From the NCBI GenBank assembly GCA_964627445.1, contig CAZVJF010000005.1, positions 186,001 through 250,000 of the forward strand: a stretch of 64,000 nucleotides of DNA, written 5' to 3'. Made by a program: the position numbers and the translations under genes. Positions within the stretch are counted from its first letter, which is position 1; each line of letters opens with the position of its first letter. This stretch comes from Luteibaculum sp964627445 (GTDB lineage Bacteria > Bacteroidota > Bacteroidia > Flavobacteriales_D > Luteibaculaceae). A model generated the notes under the pieces. That model was given only the letters and a program-made list of their open reading frames with translations, was not told where the DNA came from and made no database searches. This document shows positions 1 through 8,462 of the stretch, piece by piece.

Positions 1-84
1 TCAACCCGCTAATCCGCAACATTTTTTAGGAGCTTCGGCAGGCGCAAATCGCTACCTTGGGAATCCGCAGCAAACCCAAGAATT

Positions 85-1302
85 ATGCCCAGCAAAAACT
101 TGCATTTCACCAATAAAAAAGGCCATAAACTGTCGGCCAAACTAGCGCTACCGGCCAATGAAAAACCCAAAGCCTACGCCATTTTTGCCCACTGCTTTAC
201 TTGCAACAAGAACTTTAATGCAGTGCGCAACATTGCACGAGCACTAACACAGCACGGTTTTGGTGTGCTGAGTTTCGATTTTACAGGCCTGGGACAAAGC
301 GGTGGCGACTTTGCTCACTCTGGATTTACCAGCAACGTACAAGACCTGGTAGCGGCTGCTGATTACCTCGCTCAAGAAAAAGAAGCTCCTACCCTTTTGG
401 TAGGACACTCGCTGGGAGGCGCTGCGGCTATCGTAGCAGGGCATCATATCGCATCCATACAGGCTGTAGCAACGGTGGGTGCTCCAGCCGATCCAGGTCA
501 CGTAAAACACCTGTTTAAAGAAGATCTGGAAACCATTAAAAAAGAAGGCAAAGCAGAGGTTAGTATTGCCGGAAGACCCTTTTATATTGCCCAAGAGTTT
601 GTGGCCGACCTGGAATCCACCCATATGGCAACAACCATAAAAAACCTGCGCAAACCCCTGTTAATACTGCATTCTCCGCAAGATGATATTGTAGGGATTA
701 ACAACGCAGCCATCATTTACGAGCAGGCCATGCACCCCAAAAGCTTTGTTTCTTTGGATGGTGCAGACCACATGCTCAACAACAAGGCCGACTCCCTCTA
801 TACGGGCAACATGATTGCCTCCTGGGCAGAGCGCTACCTGGAACTAAAATCCAGCCAAAAGAAACTGGAAACGCAACAACAAGTGGTAGTGCGGATAGGA
901 AAAGACAGTTACACGACGGATGTTTTGGCCGGTGGCCATGCCCTTACTGCCGATGAACCGGAGTCGGTAGGCGGTAAGAACCTAGGGCCCTCCCCGTACG
1001 ACTTTCTACTTACCGCTTTGGGCAGCTGCACCGCCATTACGCTGCGCATGTATGCCAACCGCAAGGAATGGGATTTGGAAGAAGTAAACGTACACCTCTC
1101 TCATAAAAAGGACTACGCCAAAGACTGTGAAGATTGCGAACAATCGAAATCCAAAATAGACCACATAGAACGCAAAATTGCCTTGCATGGAAAGCTAGAC
1201 GAAGACCAGCGGCAACGCTTGCTCCAAATAGCCGATAAATGTCCCGTGCACAAGACCCTGCACAGCGAAATACGGGTAAGCAGTAGTTTGGTGGAGGAGT
1301 AA
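85..1302 (+). CDS. Bifunctional alpha/beta hydrolase / OsmC family protein
   Basis: A 405-residue fusion. Residues about 1-255 form an alpha/beta hydrolase with the nucleophile elbow GHSLGG (Ser109) and a likely catalytic His in the GADHML segment near residue 230. Residues about 265-405 form an OsmC/Ohr-like domain with the two expected reactive cysteines, Cys315 in GSCTA and Cys386 in DKCPVHK. OsmC proteins reduce organic hydroperoxides with a Cys pair. The hydrolase half is a common N-terminal partner, but its substrate is unknown. There is no signal peptide, so it should be cytoplasmic. The start is the first in-frame ATG. It stands alone on the + strand, followed by about 500 bp of repeat-rich DNA. 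The family call is firm; the role in peroxide defence is inferred from the OsmC family and from the DNA-repair genes next door. Confidence 0.93.
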   Translation: MPSKNLHFTNKKGHKLSAKLALPANEKPKAYAIFAHCFTCNKNFNAVRNIARALTQHGFGVLSFDFTGLGQSGGDFAHSGFTSNVQDLVAAADYLAQEKEAPTLLVGHSLGGAAAIVAGHHIASIQAVATVGAPADPGHVKHLFKEDLETIKKEGKAEVSIAGRPFYIAQEFVADLESTHMATTIKNLRKPLLILHSPQDDIVGINNAAIIYEQAMHPKSFVSLDGADHMLNNKADSLYTGNMIASWAERYLELKSSQKKLETQQQVVVRIGKDSYTTDVLAGGHALTADEPESVGGKNLGPSPYDFLLTALGSCTAITLRMYANRKEWDLEEVNVHLSHKKDYAKDCEDCEQSKSKIDHIERKIALHGKLDEDQRQRLLQIADKCPVHKTLHSEIRVSSSLVEE

Positions 1303-1799
1303 AACCTTGCCTTAGGGCTTTTGCGTGGATAAACCAATCCGTACTCTCTGCTCGAGTGCCTCGGCTGTACAGAGAATCAGTGCAGGGCTTTTAAACGATC
1401 TATGGTGTTGCTTCGCGCTGCTTCTCGATACATTTAGGTTTCGTGCCTCAACATACTCCCGATAGCCATCGGGACGAAGTGACAGCCTCGGGAAACCTCT
1501 CCTGGCTCTATACTCTCAGCTATGAGCTACGAACTCTCAGCTCTATAAATTCCTCCCCCTTTGCCCCCCTCCATGAGGGGGCTACGCGCTGCTCCAGGAA
1601 TTTTCGGCTGGGTACAAATCATTCACCCCTTACGAAGGGGAAAATCCTACGCACCTTTGCATGAGTAAAACATTTCAGAATCACATTACGAATTAAGAGC
1701 CATTTACTGGATGACCCAGCCTTGCCCTTGGCTTTTGGCTTTTGGCTTTCAGCTCCAAACGGTACGAACCTTCCCCGGCCTCATCGGTTACCATAGCGT
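1303..1799. other. Repeat-rich intergenic region, no gene seen
   Basis: This stretch has no convincing coding frame; the short open frames in it are low-complexity and unlike proteins. It holds an 81-bp repeat unit (1411-1491), a CCCGAT/ATCGGG hairpin within it, and a fragment of the 'tcctcccccttt' block near 1550 that recurs at about 5761, 6198 and 8799. It appears to be degenerate intergenic repeat DNA of a kind common in flavobacterial genomes. Confidence 0.6.
1411..1491 (+). repeat. 81-bp dispersed intergenic repeat, copy 1
   Basis: This 81-bp unit matches 5587-5667 at 75 of 81 positions without gaps (counted by eye). It contains the short inverted repeat CCCGAT-agcc-ATCGGG, which could form a small hairpin. 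It lies outside genes in both places, upstream and downstream of the photolyase operon. Nothing suggests a coding role. Confidence 0.75.
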
Positions 1800-2081
1800 A
1801 TGGTAAACGAACTAGCACCCCGAGAAATCGACCGCATCATAGAAATGGCCTGGGAAGATAGAACCCCGTTTGAAGCCATAGAATTTCAGTTTGGACTGCC
1901 CGAAAAAGAAGTTATTAAACTCATGCGCAGCGAACTCAAACGCAGCAGCTTTAACCTGTGGCGCAAACGAGTAAACAGCGGCACCAGCCAAAAGCACCTC
2001 AAAAAACGTTCAGACGACATAAAACGCTTTAAATGCACCAGACAACGCTCCATTTCCAACAACAAGATCTCCAAGCGATGA
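1800..2081 (+). CDS. TIGR03643 family small protein of the photolyase operon
   Basis: A 93-residue protein whose first 65 residues match my recollection of the TIGR03643 family: EIDRIIEMAWEDRTPFEAIE, then a GLPEKEVIKLMR helix and the LKRSSFNLWRKR segment. The family is small, has no known biochemical function, and in Bacteroidetes and Proteobacteria commonly sits beside photolyase/cryptochrome genes, as here. The first part reads like a helix-turn-helix (EAIEFQFGLPEKEVIKLMR), so DNA or nucleic-acid contact is possible but not shown. The C-terminal 25 residues are basic and look disordered. Its stop codon overlaps the ATG of the next gene (ATGA at 2078-2081), implying translational coupling and a shared operon. 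Confidence 0.85.
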   Translation: MVNELAPREIDRIIEMAWEDRTPFEAIEFQFGLPEKEVIKLMRSELKRSSFNLWRKRVNSGTSQKHLKKRSDDIKRFKCTRQRSISNNKISKR

Positions 2082-3166
2082 GCTTCCCTACCTCCTACAC
2101 TGCTATTCTGGAGCGCATCCAAAAAATAGATCCCGCCAAATATGCCAAAACCCGCAATTTTAAAGACGGAGCGGTTACGCGCCTCAGCCCCTACATTTCC
2201 CGTGGTGTAATTTCTACAAAGCAGGTGTATGAATACGTACAATCACTGGATCTGGCATACAGCACCACCGAAAAATTGGTGCAAGAACTGGCGTGGCGCG
2301 ACTACTGGCAACAAGTGTGGATTGCTAAAGGAGATGCCATTAACCAAGACCTAAAGCGACCGCAGGAAGACGTGCACCACCACGAGATTTCCAGTGCCTT
2401 ATTGGAAAACAACACGGGTATTGAGGCGGTGGACGAGGCATTGGAAGAACTAAAAACAACAGGCTACATGCACAACCACATGCGCATGTACGTGGCCGCT
2501 ATCGCCTGCAATTTTGGAGGAGCACACTGGCATCACCCTGCCCAATGGATGTACTACCACCTCTTAGATGGCGACTGGGCCAGCAATGCGCTGAGCTGGC
2601 AATGGGTGGCTGGAAGCAACGCAGGCAAAAAATACGTAGCCAATCAAGGCAACATCAACAAATACTGGAACAGCAACCAGCGCAACACCTTCCTTGACAA
2701 ACCCTACGAGGACTTCCCACTCGAAAAAATACCCAAAAACCTACAGGAAACAGAGCGCTTTGAGCCGCAAACCCAACTTCCGAAAACCGAGAATCCTCAA
2801 ATAGATTCCGCTAAGCCCACCTGCGTCTACAACTACTACAATCTGGACCCCAATTGGCATAAAGACGAAGACTGCAATCGCATTCTGTTGCTAGAGCCCA
2901 GCACCTTTGCAAACTACCCGGTAAGCGATGGCTGCATTCAGTTTGTGTTGGATTTGGCCGAAAACATTCCCAACATCCAAGTCTTTACAGGCGAGTGGAA
3001 GGAATTGGCAGGTCATCTCAATCTCGAAAAAACCTACTACAAAGAACACCCCTTGAATGGTCACTACGAAGGGATTGAAGAGCCCCGCGATTGGATGTTT
3101 CCCGTAACGGGCTATTACCGCTCTTTCTTTGCCTTTTGGAAACAGTGCCAGAAAACTATGAAATAG
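2078..3166 (+). CDS. FAD-binding domain-containing photolyase-related protein
   Basis: The protein begins with the FAD-binding half of the photolyase/cryptochrome fold: RLSPYISRGVISTKQ, ELAWRDYW, TGYMHNHMRMYVA and LDGDWASNALSWQWVAG, ending near residue 225. It lacks the usual N-terminal antenna domain. The last 120 residues (from about CVYNYYNLDP) instead read like an alpha/beta Rossmann-type segment, so the domain order appears reversed relative to canonical photolyases. I chose ATG 2078 because it gives the family-typical start MSFPTSY and a 4-bp ATGA overlap with the upstream gene; an in-frame ATG at 2033 would add 15 residues. It overlaps the next gene by 1 nt. It probably binds FAD; repair activity is unproven. 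Confidence 0.85.
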   Translation: MSFPTSYTAILERIQKIDPAKYAKTRNFKDGAVTRLSPYISRGVISTKQVYEYVQSLDLAYSTTEKLVQELAWRDYWQQVWIAKGDAINQDLKRPQEDVHHHEISSALLENNTGIEAVDEALEELKTTGYMHNHMRMYVAAIACNFGGAHWHHPAQWMYYHLLDGDWASNALSWQWVAGSNAGKKYVANQGNINKYWNSNQRNTFLDKPYEDFPLEKIPKNLQETERFEPQTQLPKTENPQIDSAKPTCVYNYYNLDPNWHKDEDCNRILLLEPSTFANYPVSDGCIQFVLDLAENIPNIQVFTGEWKELAGHLNLEKTYYKEHPLNGHYEGIEEPRDWMFPVTGYYRSFFAFWKQCQKTMK

Positions 3167-4638
3167 TGGAGCAAGAGCCCGTAAATATTGTTTGGCTGAA
3201 GCGCGATTTACGCCTGCAAGACCACGCAGCCTTTCACGCTGCCGAACAAGCGGGTGTACCCTATCGCATTGTTTACCTCTTTGAACCCACGCTGATAGCG
3301 CACCCCGATACCAGCGACAGACACCAGCAGTTTTGCTGGCAATCCATCCAACACCTCAACCAAAAATTGAGCGTGTACCAGCGCAGCGTGGATGTTTTTT
3401 ACGGGGACGCCACCACGATATTTGAATGGCTGCACCAGCAAGAAAAGATTCAAACCGTTTTTTCCTACCAAGAAAGCGGTATTGAAGAAAGTTGGAAACG
3501 CGATATTGCGATAGGCGAATATTTTAAAGCACAAAGTATAAGCTGGAAAGAGTTTCAGCGCGATGGTATCGTGCGAGGAATAACAGACCGGAAAGGCTGG
3601 GATAAGCAGTGGTTTGTTACCGTGAAGCAGCCGGTAATCCAAAACCAGTATTCAGAGAACAATCTGCCAGCGCTAGACCACCCTTTTGCCCTTCCACACA
3701 CCTTACATAAAAAATTAGCGGACTACCCCAGTAGCTTTCAACCCGCTGGGGAGCACTACGCCTGGAAATACCTCTGCTCCTTTACCGAGGAGCGCGGCAA
3801 GCGCTACCATTTAGATATTTCCAAGCCCGAGCTCAGTCGAAATTCATGCGGCCGTCTTTCTCCTTACCTGGCGTGGGGCAATCTCAGCATAAAGCAAGCC
3901 TACCAGCATATTAAAAACCATCCCAACTATCCAGCCAACAAAAGAGCCTTCAACGGTATAGCGACCCGATTAAAGTGGCACTGCCATTTCATTCAAAAAT
4001 TTGAGGTGGAATGCAGCTACGAGCATACCTGCGTAAACCGGGGTTACGAAACCATCAGCTACGATAAAAACCCCAAGTTTTTAGAAGCCTGGAAGGAAGG
4101 CAAAACCGGTTTCCCCATGGTAGATGCCTGCATGCGCTGTTTGCATGCTACAGGATGGATTAACTTTAGAATGCGTGCCATGCTGGTTTCCTTTTTATGC
4201 CACCATCTGGCACTAAGTTGGAAGGATGGCGTATACCACTTAGCGCAGCTTTTTCTAGATTATGAACCCGGAATTCATTACACCCAGTTTCAGATGCAGG
4301 CCGCTACCACCGGAATTAACACCATACGTATTTACAACCCTGTAAAGCAATCGCAGGACAACGACCCGCAGGGCGTATTTATAAAAAAGTGGATTCCCGA
4401 GCTCGCTGGTGTTCCAGAGAATTTTATCCACGAGCCTTGGAAAATTACCGCTTTGGATGTAGATGCTAAAGAATATGAAAAGCTTCAACAATATCCCCAG
4501 CCCATTGTAAACATAAAAGAGGCTGCCGCGGCAGCACGAAAACGCCTTTGGGGCTACCGCAGTTTGCCCGCAGTAAAGGCGGGAAAAGAACGCGTGTTAA
4601 AAACCCATACCCGCCCCAACAGGCCAAGCATGGTATAA
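3166..4638 (+). CDS. Cryptochrome/deoxyribodipyrimidine photolyase family protein
   Basis: A full-length photolyase-family flavoprotein of about 490 residues. The N-terminal antenna domain starts VNIVWLKRDLRLQDHAAF. The C-terminal FAD domain carries GRLSPYLAWGNLS, RLKWHCHFIQKFE, WKEGKTGFPMVDACMR, INFRMRAMLVSFL and the NTIRIYNPVKQS segment. These proteins use blue light and reduced FAD to split UV pyrimidine dimers, or act as light sensors; sequence alone does not decide which. The likely start is GTG 3166, overlapping the preceding TAG by one base. The only in-frame ATG is at 3091, which would overlap the upstream gene by 76 bp and add an unrelated 25-residue leader. An alternative GTG lies at 3145. 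Confidence 0.93.
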   Translation: MEQEPVNIVWLKRDLRLQDHAAFHAAEQAGVPYRIVYLFEPTLIAHPDTSDRHQQFCWQSIQHLNQKLSVYQRSVDVFYGDATTIFEWLHQQEKIQTVFSYQESGIEESWKRDIAIGEYFKAQSISWKEFQRDGIVRGITDRKGWDKQWFVTVKQPVIQNQYSENNLPALDHPFALPHTLHKKLADYPSSFQPAGEHYAWKYLCSFTEERGKRYHLDISKPELSRNSCGRLSPYLAWGNLSIKQAYQHIKNHPNYPANKRAFNGIATRLKWHCHFIQKFEVECSYEHTCVNRGYETISYDKNPKFLEAWKEGKTGFPMVDACMRCLHATGWINFRMRAMLVSFLCHHLALSWKDGVYHLAQLFLDYEPGIHYTQFQMQAATTGINTIRIYNPVKQSQDNDPQGVFIKKWIPELAGVPENFIHEPWKITALDVDAKEYEKLQQYPQPIVNIKEAAAAARKRLWGYRSLPAVKAGKERVLKTHTRPNRPSMV

Positions 4639-4656
4639 ACCCAAAATCCACACAAA

Positions 4657-5340
4657 ATGAGCAAAACACTTTTAGTAGGCGGCAGCAAAGGCATAGGCGC
4701 TGCATTATTACCCAAGTTGTTAGAACAAGGTCCGGTAGTGAACTTAAGTCGCAATGCACCCCAGGTGGAGCATGACCATTTGGAGCATCACACGGTAGAT
4801 GTCCTTTCCGATGATATTCCTGTGGTGGAAGACGTTTCGCGCATTGTGTACTGCCCAGGAAGTATCAATCTAAAGCCGTTTCGCTCGCTCAAACCCGATG
4901 ACTTTCAGGCTGAGTTTGATATCAATGTAAAAGGAGCCGTTCGCGTATTTCAAGCCTACGAAAAAAGCTTGAAGAAAAGTGGCAACGGAAGCATCGTAAT
5001 GTTTTCTACAGTAGCGGTGGGACAAGGCATGCCCTTCCACGCGAGTGTAGCTGCCGCCAAAGGGGCTGTGGAAGGATTGGTACGCTCCTTAGCCGCGGAG
5101 TTTGCACCCAAAATACGGGTAAACGCCATAGCGCCTACCATAACCGACACGCCCTTAGCTGCAGGTTTGCTACGCAACGAGCAAGCGGTAGAAAAAGCCC
5201 AGGAACGTCACCCTTTAAAGCGCATTGTAAACCCCGAAGAAATTGCGGACATGGCCCACTTTTTATTGAGCGATAAAGCGGCCTCCATTAGCGGACAAGT
5301 GATTGGTATAGACGCGGGCCTCTCTACCTTGCGTACCTAA
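4657..5340 (+). CDS. SDR-family protein with an atypical active site
   Basis: A 227-residue short-chain dehydrogenase/reductase. The Rossmann glycine motif GGSKGIG is near residue 8, and the C-terminus has the usual IADMAHFLLSDKAASISGQV and IDAGLS features. The catalytic YxxxK is changed: the segment reads FHASVAAAKGAVEG, so the Lys is kept but the Tyr position is Val. The usual NNAG is replaced by CPGS. It could therefore be catalytically altered or a non-enzymatic NAD(P)-binding protein. It lies 18 bp after the photolyase gene and directly abuts the next small gene (TAA-ATG), so it belongs to the same operon. Its role in light response is inferred from that context. Confidence 0.88.
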   Translation: MSKTLLVGGSKGIGAALLPKLLEQGPVVNLSRNAPQVEHDHLEHHTVDVLSDDIPVVEDVSRIVYCPGSINLKPFRSLKPDDFQAEFDINVKGAVRVFQAYEKSLKKSGNGSIVMFSTVAVGQGMPFHASVAAAKGAVEGLVRSLAAEFAPKIRVNAIAPTITDTPLAAGLLRNEQAVEKAQERHPLKRIVNPEEIADMAHFLLSDKAASISGQVIGIDAGLSTLRT

Positions 5341-5487
5341 ATGGCACACAAAAGCAACAAAAGCTACTTACCCCAGAAAACGTGCGCCACGTGTGGGAAG
5401 CCCTTCACGTGGCGCAAGAAATGGGAGAAAAACTGGGAGGAAGTGAAGTACTGCAGCAAACGGTGCCGTGGTAACGGGGTGCGTTGA
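5341..5487 (+). CDS. DUF2256 small zinc-ribbon-like protein
   Basis: A 48-codon gene starting at the ATG right after the TAA of the SDR gene. The protein has two CxxC-like pairs (TCATCGKPFTWRKKW and YCSKRCRGNG), the DUF2256 pattern as I remember it. DUF2256 is a tiny domain found next to, or fused with, photolyase-family proteins. The four cysteines and basic, Trp-rich middle suggest a zinc-binding module that might touch nucleic acid, but function is unknown. This closes the five-gene photolyase operon, which is then followed by about 1.2 kb of noncoding repeats. Confidence 0.88.
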   Translation: MAHKSNKSYLPQKTCATCGKPFTWRKKWEKNWEEVKYCSKRCRGNGVR

Positions 5488-5508
5488 GCCTTGCCACGGA
5501 GATTAACC

Positions 5509-5552
5509 GTTCCTCGAGTGCCTCTTTCAAGAAGAAGTGTATCGAGAGGAAC
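5509..5552. repeat. 44-bp hairpin repeat, copy 1
   Basis: The ends form an inverted repeat (GTTCCTC ... GAGAGGAAC) with a further TGCCTCTT/AAGAAG-type arm inside, giving an imperfect stem-loop. Related copies occur at 5913-5956, 6350-6393 and 8463-8507. All are intergenic. It resembles REP-like or terminator-like intergenic hairpins, but lacks a consistent T-run. Confidence 0.6.
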
Positions 5553-5586
5553 ATTGGCAAAGCTTTTCGTTTATTTCTAGTTAGAG

Positions 5587-5667
5587 CTTCGCGCTGCTTC
5601 TCGATACATTTAGGTTTCGTCCGTCAACAACCTCCCGATAGCCATCGGGACGGAGTGACAGTCTCGG
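5587..5667 (+). repeat. 81-bp dispersed intergenic repeat, copy 2
   Basis: Matches 1411-1491 at 75 of 81 positions without gaps. It includes the same CCCGAT/ATCGGG mini-hairpin. The two copies bracket the photolyase operon but differ enough that this is likely an old dispersed element rather than a recent duplication. Confidence 0.75.
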
Positions 5668-5759
5668 AATTTTCAAAGCTCGTTGTCAGTTCGAGTATTG
5701 CTGACGGAGGAAGCAATGTATCGAGAACCCGAGCAGGGCTTAAACACTTTACGAGTGTA

Positions 5760-6096
5760 TTCCTCCCCCTTTGTCCCTACTTCGACAAGCTCTGCACAAC
5801 GCCTCCATGAGGGGGATATGCTTTGCGTCTTAGCGGCTTTGCGCGAGAATCAACAAGATGTCAGGCTCTATAACCCCAACCCAGATGTATTAAGAAACTT
5901 GACAAAAACACCGTTCCTCGAGTGCTTCTTTCCAGAAGAAGTGTATCGAGAGGAACGTTAGAAGGGCGCTAATAATATGAATATACTGGAATGAGACATA
6001 TCGACCTTTAGAATGGCTCTAGGCTCTACTTTCACCCTCTCGACTAAATCAAAACAGATGGAGCGAAGCTGGCGGCTGAGCGGAGTCGAAGCCTTG
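5760..6096 (+). repeat. 337-bp direct repeat, copy 1
   Basis: Aligns without gaps to 6197-6533 with only three mismatches by eye, near the 3' end. Weaker similarity continues for about 25 bp more. The unit carries a 'tcctcccccttt' block, a 'ctttgcgtct' block and the hairpin at 5913-5956. It is noncoding. Confidence 0.85.
5913..5956. repeat. 44-bp hairpin repeat, copy 2
   Basis: Inverted repeat with arms GTTCCTC and GAGAGGAAC and an inner CTTCTTT/AGAAGAAG arm. It lies inside the 337-bp direct repeat. Confidence 0.6.
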
Positions 6097-6196
6097 GTCA
6101 GTTACTTTTTTACATCTCGACTCCGCTCGATGGCCAGCCTTGCTCCTGTCTTCTAGCTTCGATCTTTCTAGCTTACAGCTTCTCCTTTCAAGTTAT

Positions 6197-6533
6197 TTCC
6201 TCCCCCTTTGTCCCTACTTCGACAAGCTCTGCACAACGCCTCCATGAGGGGGATATGCTTTGCGTCTTAGCGGCTTTGCGCGAGAATCAACAAGATGTCA
6301 GGCTCTATAACCCCAACCCAGATGTATTAAGAAACTTGACAAAAACACCGTTCCTCGAGTGCTTCTTTCCAGAAGAAGTGTATCGAGAGGAACGTTAGAA
6401 GGGCGCTAATAATATGAATATACTGGAATGAGACATATCGACCTTTAGAATGGCTCTAGGCTCTACTTTCACCTTCTCGACTAAATCACAACAGATGGAG
6501 CGAAACTGGCGGCTGAGCGGAGTCGAAGCCTTG
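6197..6533 (+). repeat. 337-bp direct repeat, copy 2
   Basis: Nearly identical to 5760-6096 with a constant offset of 437 bp, so the two copies are separated by about 100 bp of other sequence. The near identity points to a recent tandem duplication, or an assembly artefact. Confidence 0.85.
6350..6393. repeat. 44-bp hairpin repeat, copy 3
   Basis: Identical to copy 2, being carried within the duplicated 337-bp block. Confidence 0.6.
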
Positions 6534-6732
6534 CTCAATTAGATTTCTACATCTCGACTCTAATGACGCGAAAGTCAGTATCCACAGATGGTCGATGACC
6601 AGCCTTGCGGCTTTCCCCTTTCAGCTTGGCCCTTCCAGCCCCTCCCTTCCCGCTTCTTTCTTCGAACAACAAGCCAAGCCATGAGTTTTATACCTTACTT
6701 CACCAGAACCCCCAGCCAACTCGCCAAAAACC

Positions 6733-8232
6733 ATGAAAATCGGTATCCTTTTTCCCCACCAGCTTTTTGAAGACCACGAGATATACCATGCTTGCGATAC
6801 GCTGTACCTCGTAGAGGAACACCTCTTTTTCCGCGAGTTTCAATTCCACAAGCAAAAACTGGCCTTCCACCGTGCTAGCATGCAATACCACTACCGTCTG
6901 CTGCAAGAAAAAGGGTTTACAGTAGAATACATTGAAAGCCACCAGGAGAGCAGCGATATTCGTTTCCTGCTGAGGGAGCTGGCGAAAAAGGGCGACCCAT
7001 CCATCCACTTTATAAACCCCACCGATAACTGGTTGGAAAAGCGCATTGCGAAAACGGTTAGCGAGCACAGTCTGGAAATCGAGGAGTACGAAAACCCTTT
7101 GTTTTTAAACACCCGATCGGATCTCAAGCACTTTTTTAAGCCCAGCAAAAAGTCTTTTTTCCAAACCACCTTCTATAAACAACAGCGCGAACAGCGTGGA
7201 ATTTTAATGGAAGGAGATGGTGAACCTGCAGGAGGTAAATGGACCTTTGACACAGAAAACCGCAAGAAATACCCCAAAAAGCAAACGCCTCCTACTGTGC
7301 AATTCCCGGCTGTTACCCCAAACTGGAAGGAAGCTATCGAATATGTTGAAAAGCACTTTACAGCCAATCCAGGCAAAATAACAGATACCCCCTATTACCC
7401 AACCACCCATAAAGAAAGTGGGCAGTGGTTACAGCAGTTTTTGGAACAGCGATTTTATGCTTTTGGAGACTACGAAGATGCCATAGTACCCGGGCAGAGC
7501 ATCTTACATCACAGCGTGCTTACGCCCATGCTTAACGTAGGTTTACTACAGCCACAGCAAGTATTGGATGCTGCGCTTAGCTATGCAAAAGAGAAGGATA
7601 CGCCTATTAACTCGGTAGAAGGTTTTGTACGGCAAATCATCGGTTGGCGCGAGTTTATTCGAGGGATGTACGAGGCAAAAGGCACCTACTCCCGTACCCA
7701 AAATTTCTGGGGTTTTAGTAGAGAAATTCCCGCTAGCTTTTACGAAGGTACCACGGGCATCCCACCTATTGACGATACCATCAAGCGCATTCTAAAAACG
7801 GGCTACTGCCACCACATCGAACGGTTGATGGTTTTGGGCAATTTTATGTTGCTCTGCGAATTTCATCCCGATGCCGTGTATCGCTGGTTTATGGAGTTAT
7901 TTATCGACAGTTACGATTGGGTGATGGTTCCCAACGTTTACGGCATGAGTCAATTTGCCGATGGCGGCACCTTTGCTACCAAGCCGTACATCAGCGGGAG
8001 CAACTACATCCTAAAAATGAGCGATTACAAAAAAGGCGATTGGCAACAAACCTGGGACGGCCTCTTTTGGCGTTTTATGCACGTAAATCGGGACTTTTTC
8101 TCAAAAAACCCACGTTTGGCTATGCTTTTAGGCTCTTTCGATCGCATGTCCGAAGAAAAGCAACAGGCCCATTTGGACCATGCTGAAGATTACTTACACC
8201 AATTGGACCAAGCTTTGGCAAGCGGTAAATAA
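6733..8232 (+). CDS. DPRP-type cryptochrome/photolyase (COG3046-like), cluster cysteines absent
   Basis: A 499-residue member of the deoxyribodipyrimidine photolyase-related (DPRP, PhrB-like) family. The N-terminal domain starts MKIGILFPHQLFEDHEIYH, followed by VEEHLFFREFQFHKQKL. The FAD half has GFVRQIIGWREFIRGMY, GYCHHIERLMVLGNFMLL, DSYDWVMVPNVYGMSQFADG and YISGSNYILKMSDYKKG. Studied members are (6-4) photolyases with a four-Cys [4Fe-4S] cluster. Here the segment after KMSDYKKG reads DWQQTWDGLFW, with no cysteines, and the upstream cluster Cys position also looks replaced. It thus seems to be a cluster-free branch. The ATG at 6733 fits the family start. It has its own transcription unit, downstream of repeats. 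Confidence 0.92.
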   Translation: MKIGILFPHQLFEDHEIYHACDTLYLVEEHLFFREFQFHKQKLAFHRASMQYHYRLLQEKGFTVEYIESHQESSDIRFLLRELAKKGDPSIHFINPTDNWLEKRIAKTVSEHSLEIEEYENPLFLNTRSDLKHFFKPSKKSFFQTTFYKQQREQRGILMEGDGEPAGGKWTFDTENRKKYPKKQTPPTVQFPAVTPNWKEAIEYVEKHFTANPGKITDTPYYPTTHKESGQWLQQFLEQRFYAFGDYEDAIVPGQSILHHSVLTPMLNVGLLQPQQVLDAALSYAKEKDTPINSVEGFVRQIIGWREFIRGMYEAKGTYSRTQNFWGFSREIPASFYEGTTGIPPIDDTIKRILKTGYCHHIERLMVLGNFMLLCEFHPDAVYRWFMELFIDSYDWVMVPNVYGMSQFADGGTFATKPYISGSNYILKMSDYKKGDWQQTWDGLFWRFMHVNRDFFSKNPRLAMLLGSFDRMSEEKQQAHLDHAEDYLHQLDQALASGK

Positions 8233-8462
8233 GGATTGGTTTCAGAGTTGGCGGTTTGCGGTTTGCAGTTTGCAGTACTCGGATTGCGGTTTTCGGTTCT
8301 CGGTGGCACCTCCTCAAACCTTTTTCTATACTGAAACTTCAATGTATGCACCTGATGAGGGGAAAATCCTTTGCGTCTTGGCGGCTTTGCGTGAAGAATA
8401 AAAAGCAAATGAACAGGTAAAGCGGCTTTAGCCGAGATCACTCCTAAACCAAGCAAAAAAGC

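Larger units (their letters stand above)
5488..6732. other. 1.2-kb noncoding, repeat-filled intergenic region
   Basis: No frame here resembles a real gene. The region is built from repeat modules: three copies of a palindromic hairpin, one copy of the 81-bp unit, and a 337-bp block present twice at an offset of 437 bp. Short open frames within it are repeated along with the DNA and have no protein-like character. It separates the photolyase operon from the second photolyase gene. Confidence 0.65.

Noticed and set aside
1443..1664. Open frame in the first intergenic region
   Set aside because: It overlaps the 81-bp repeat and other low-complexity blocks, has no family-like features, and the same blocks recur elsewhere in different frames.
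5484..5961. Two overlapping + strand open frames after DUF2256
   Set aside because: They run through hairpin and block repeats that are duplicated 437 bp downstream; protein text is not plausible.
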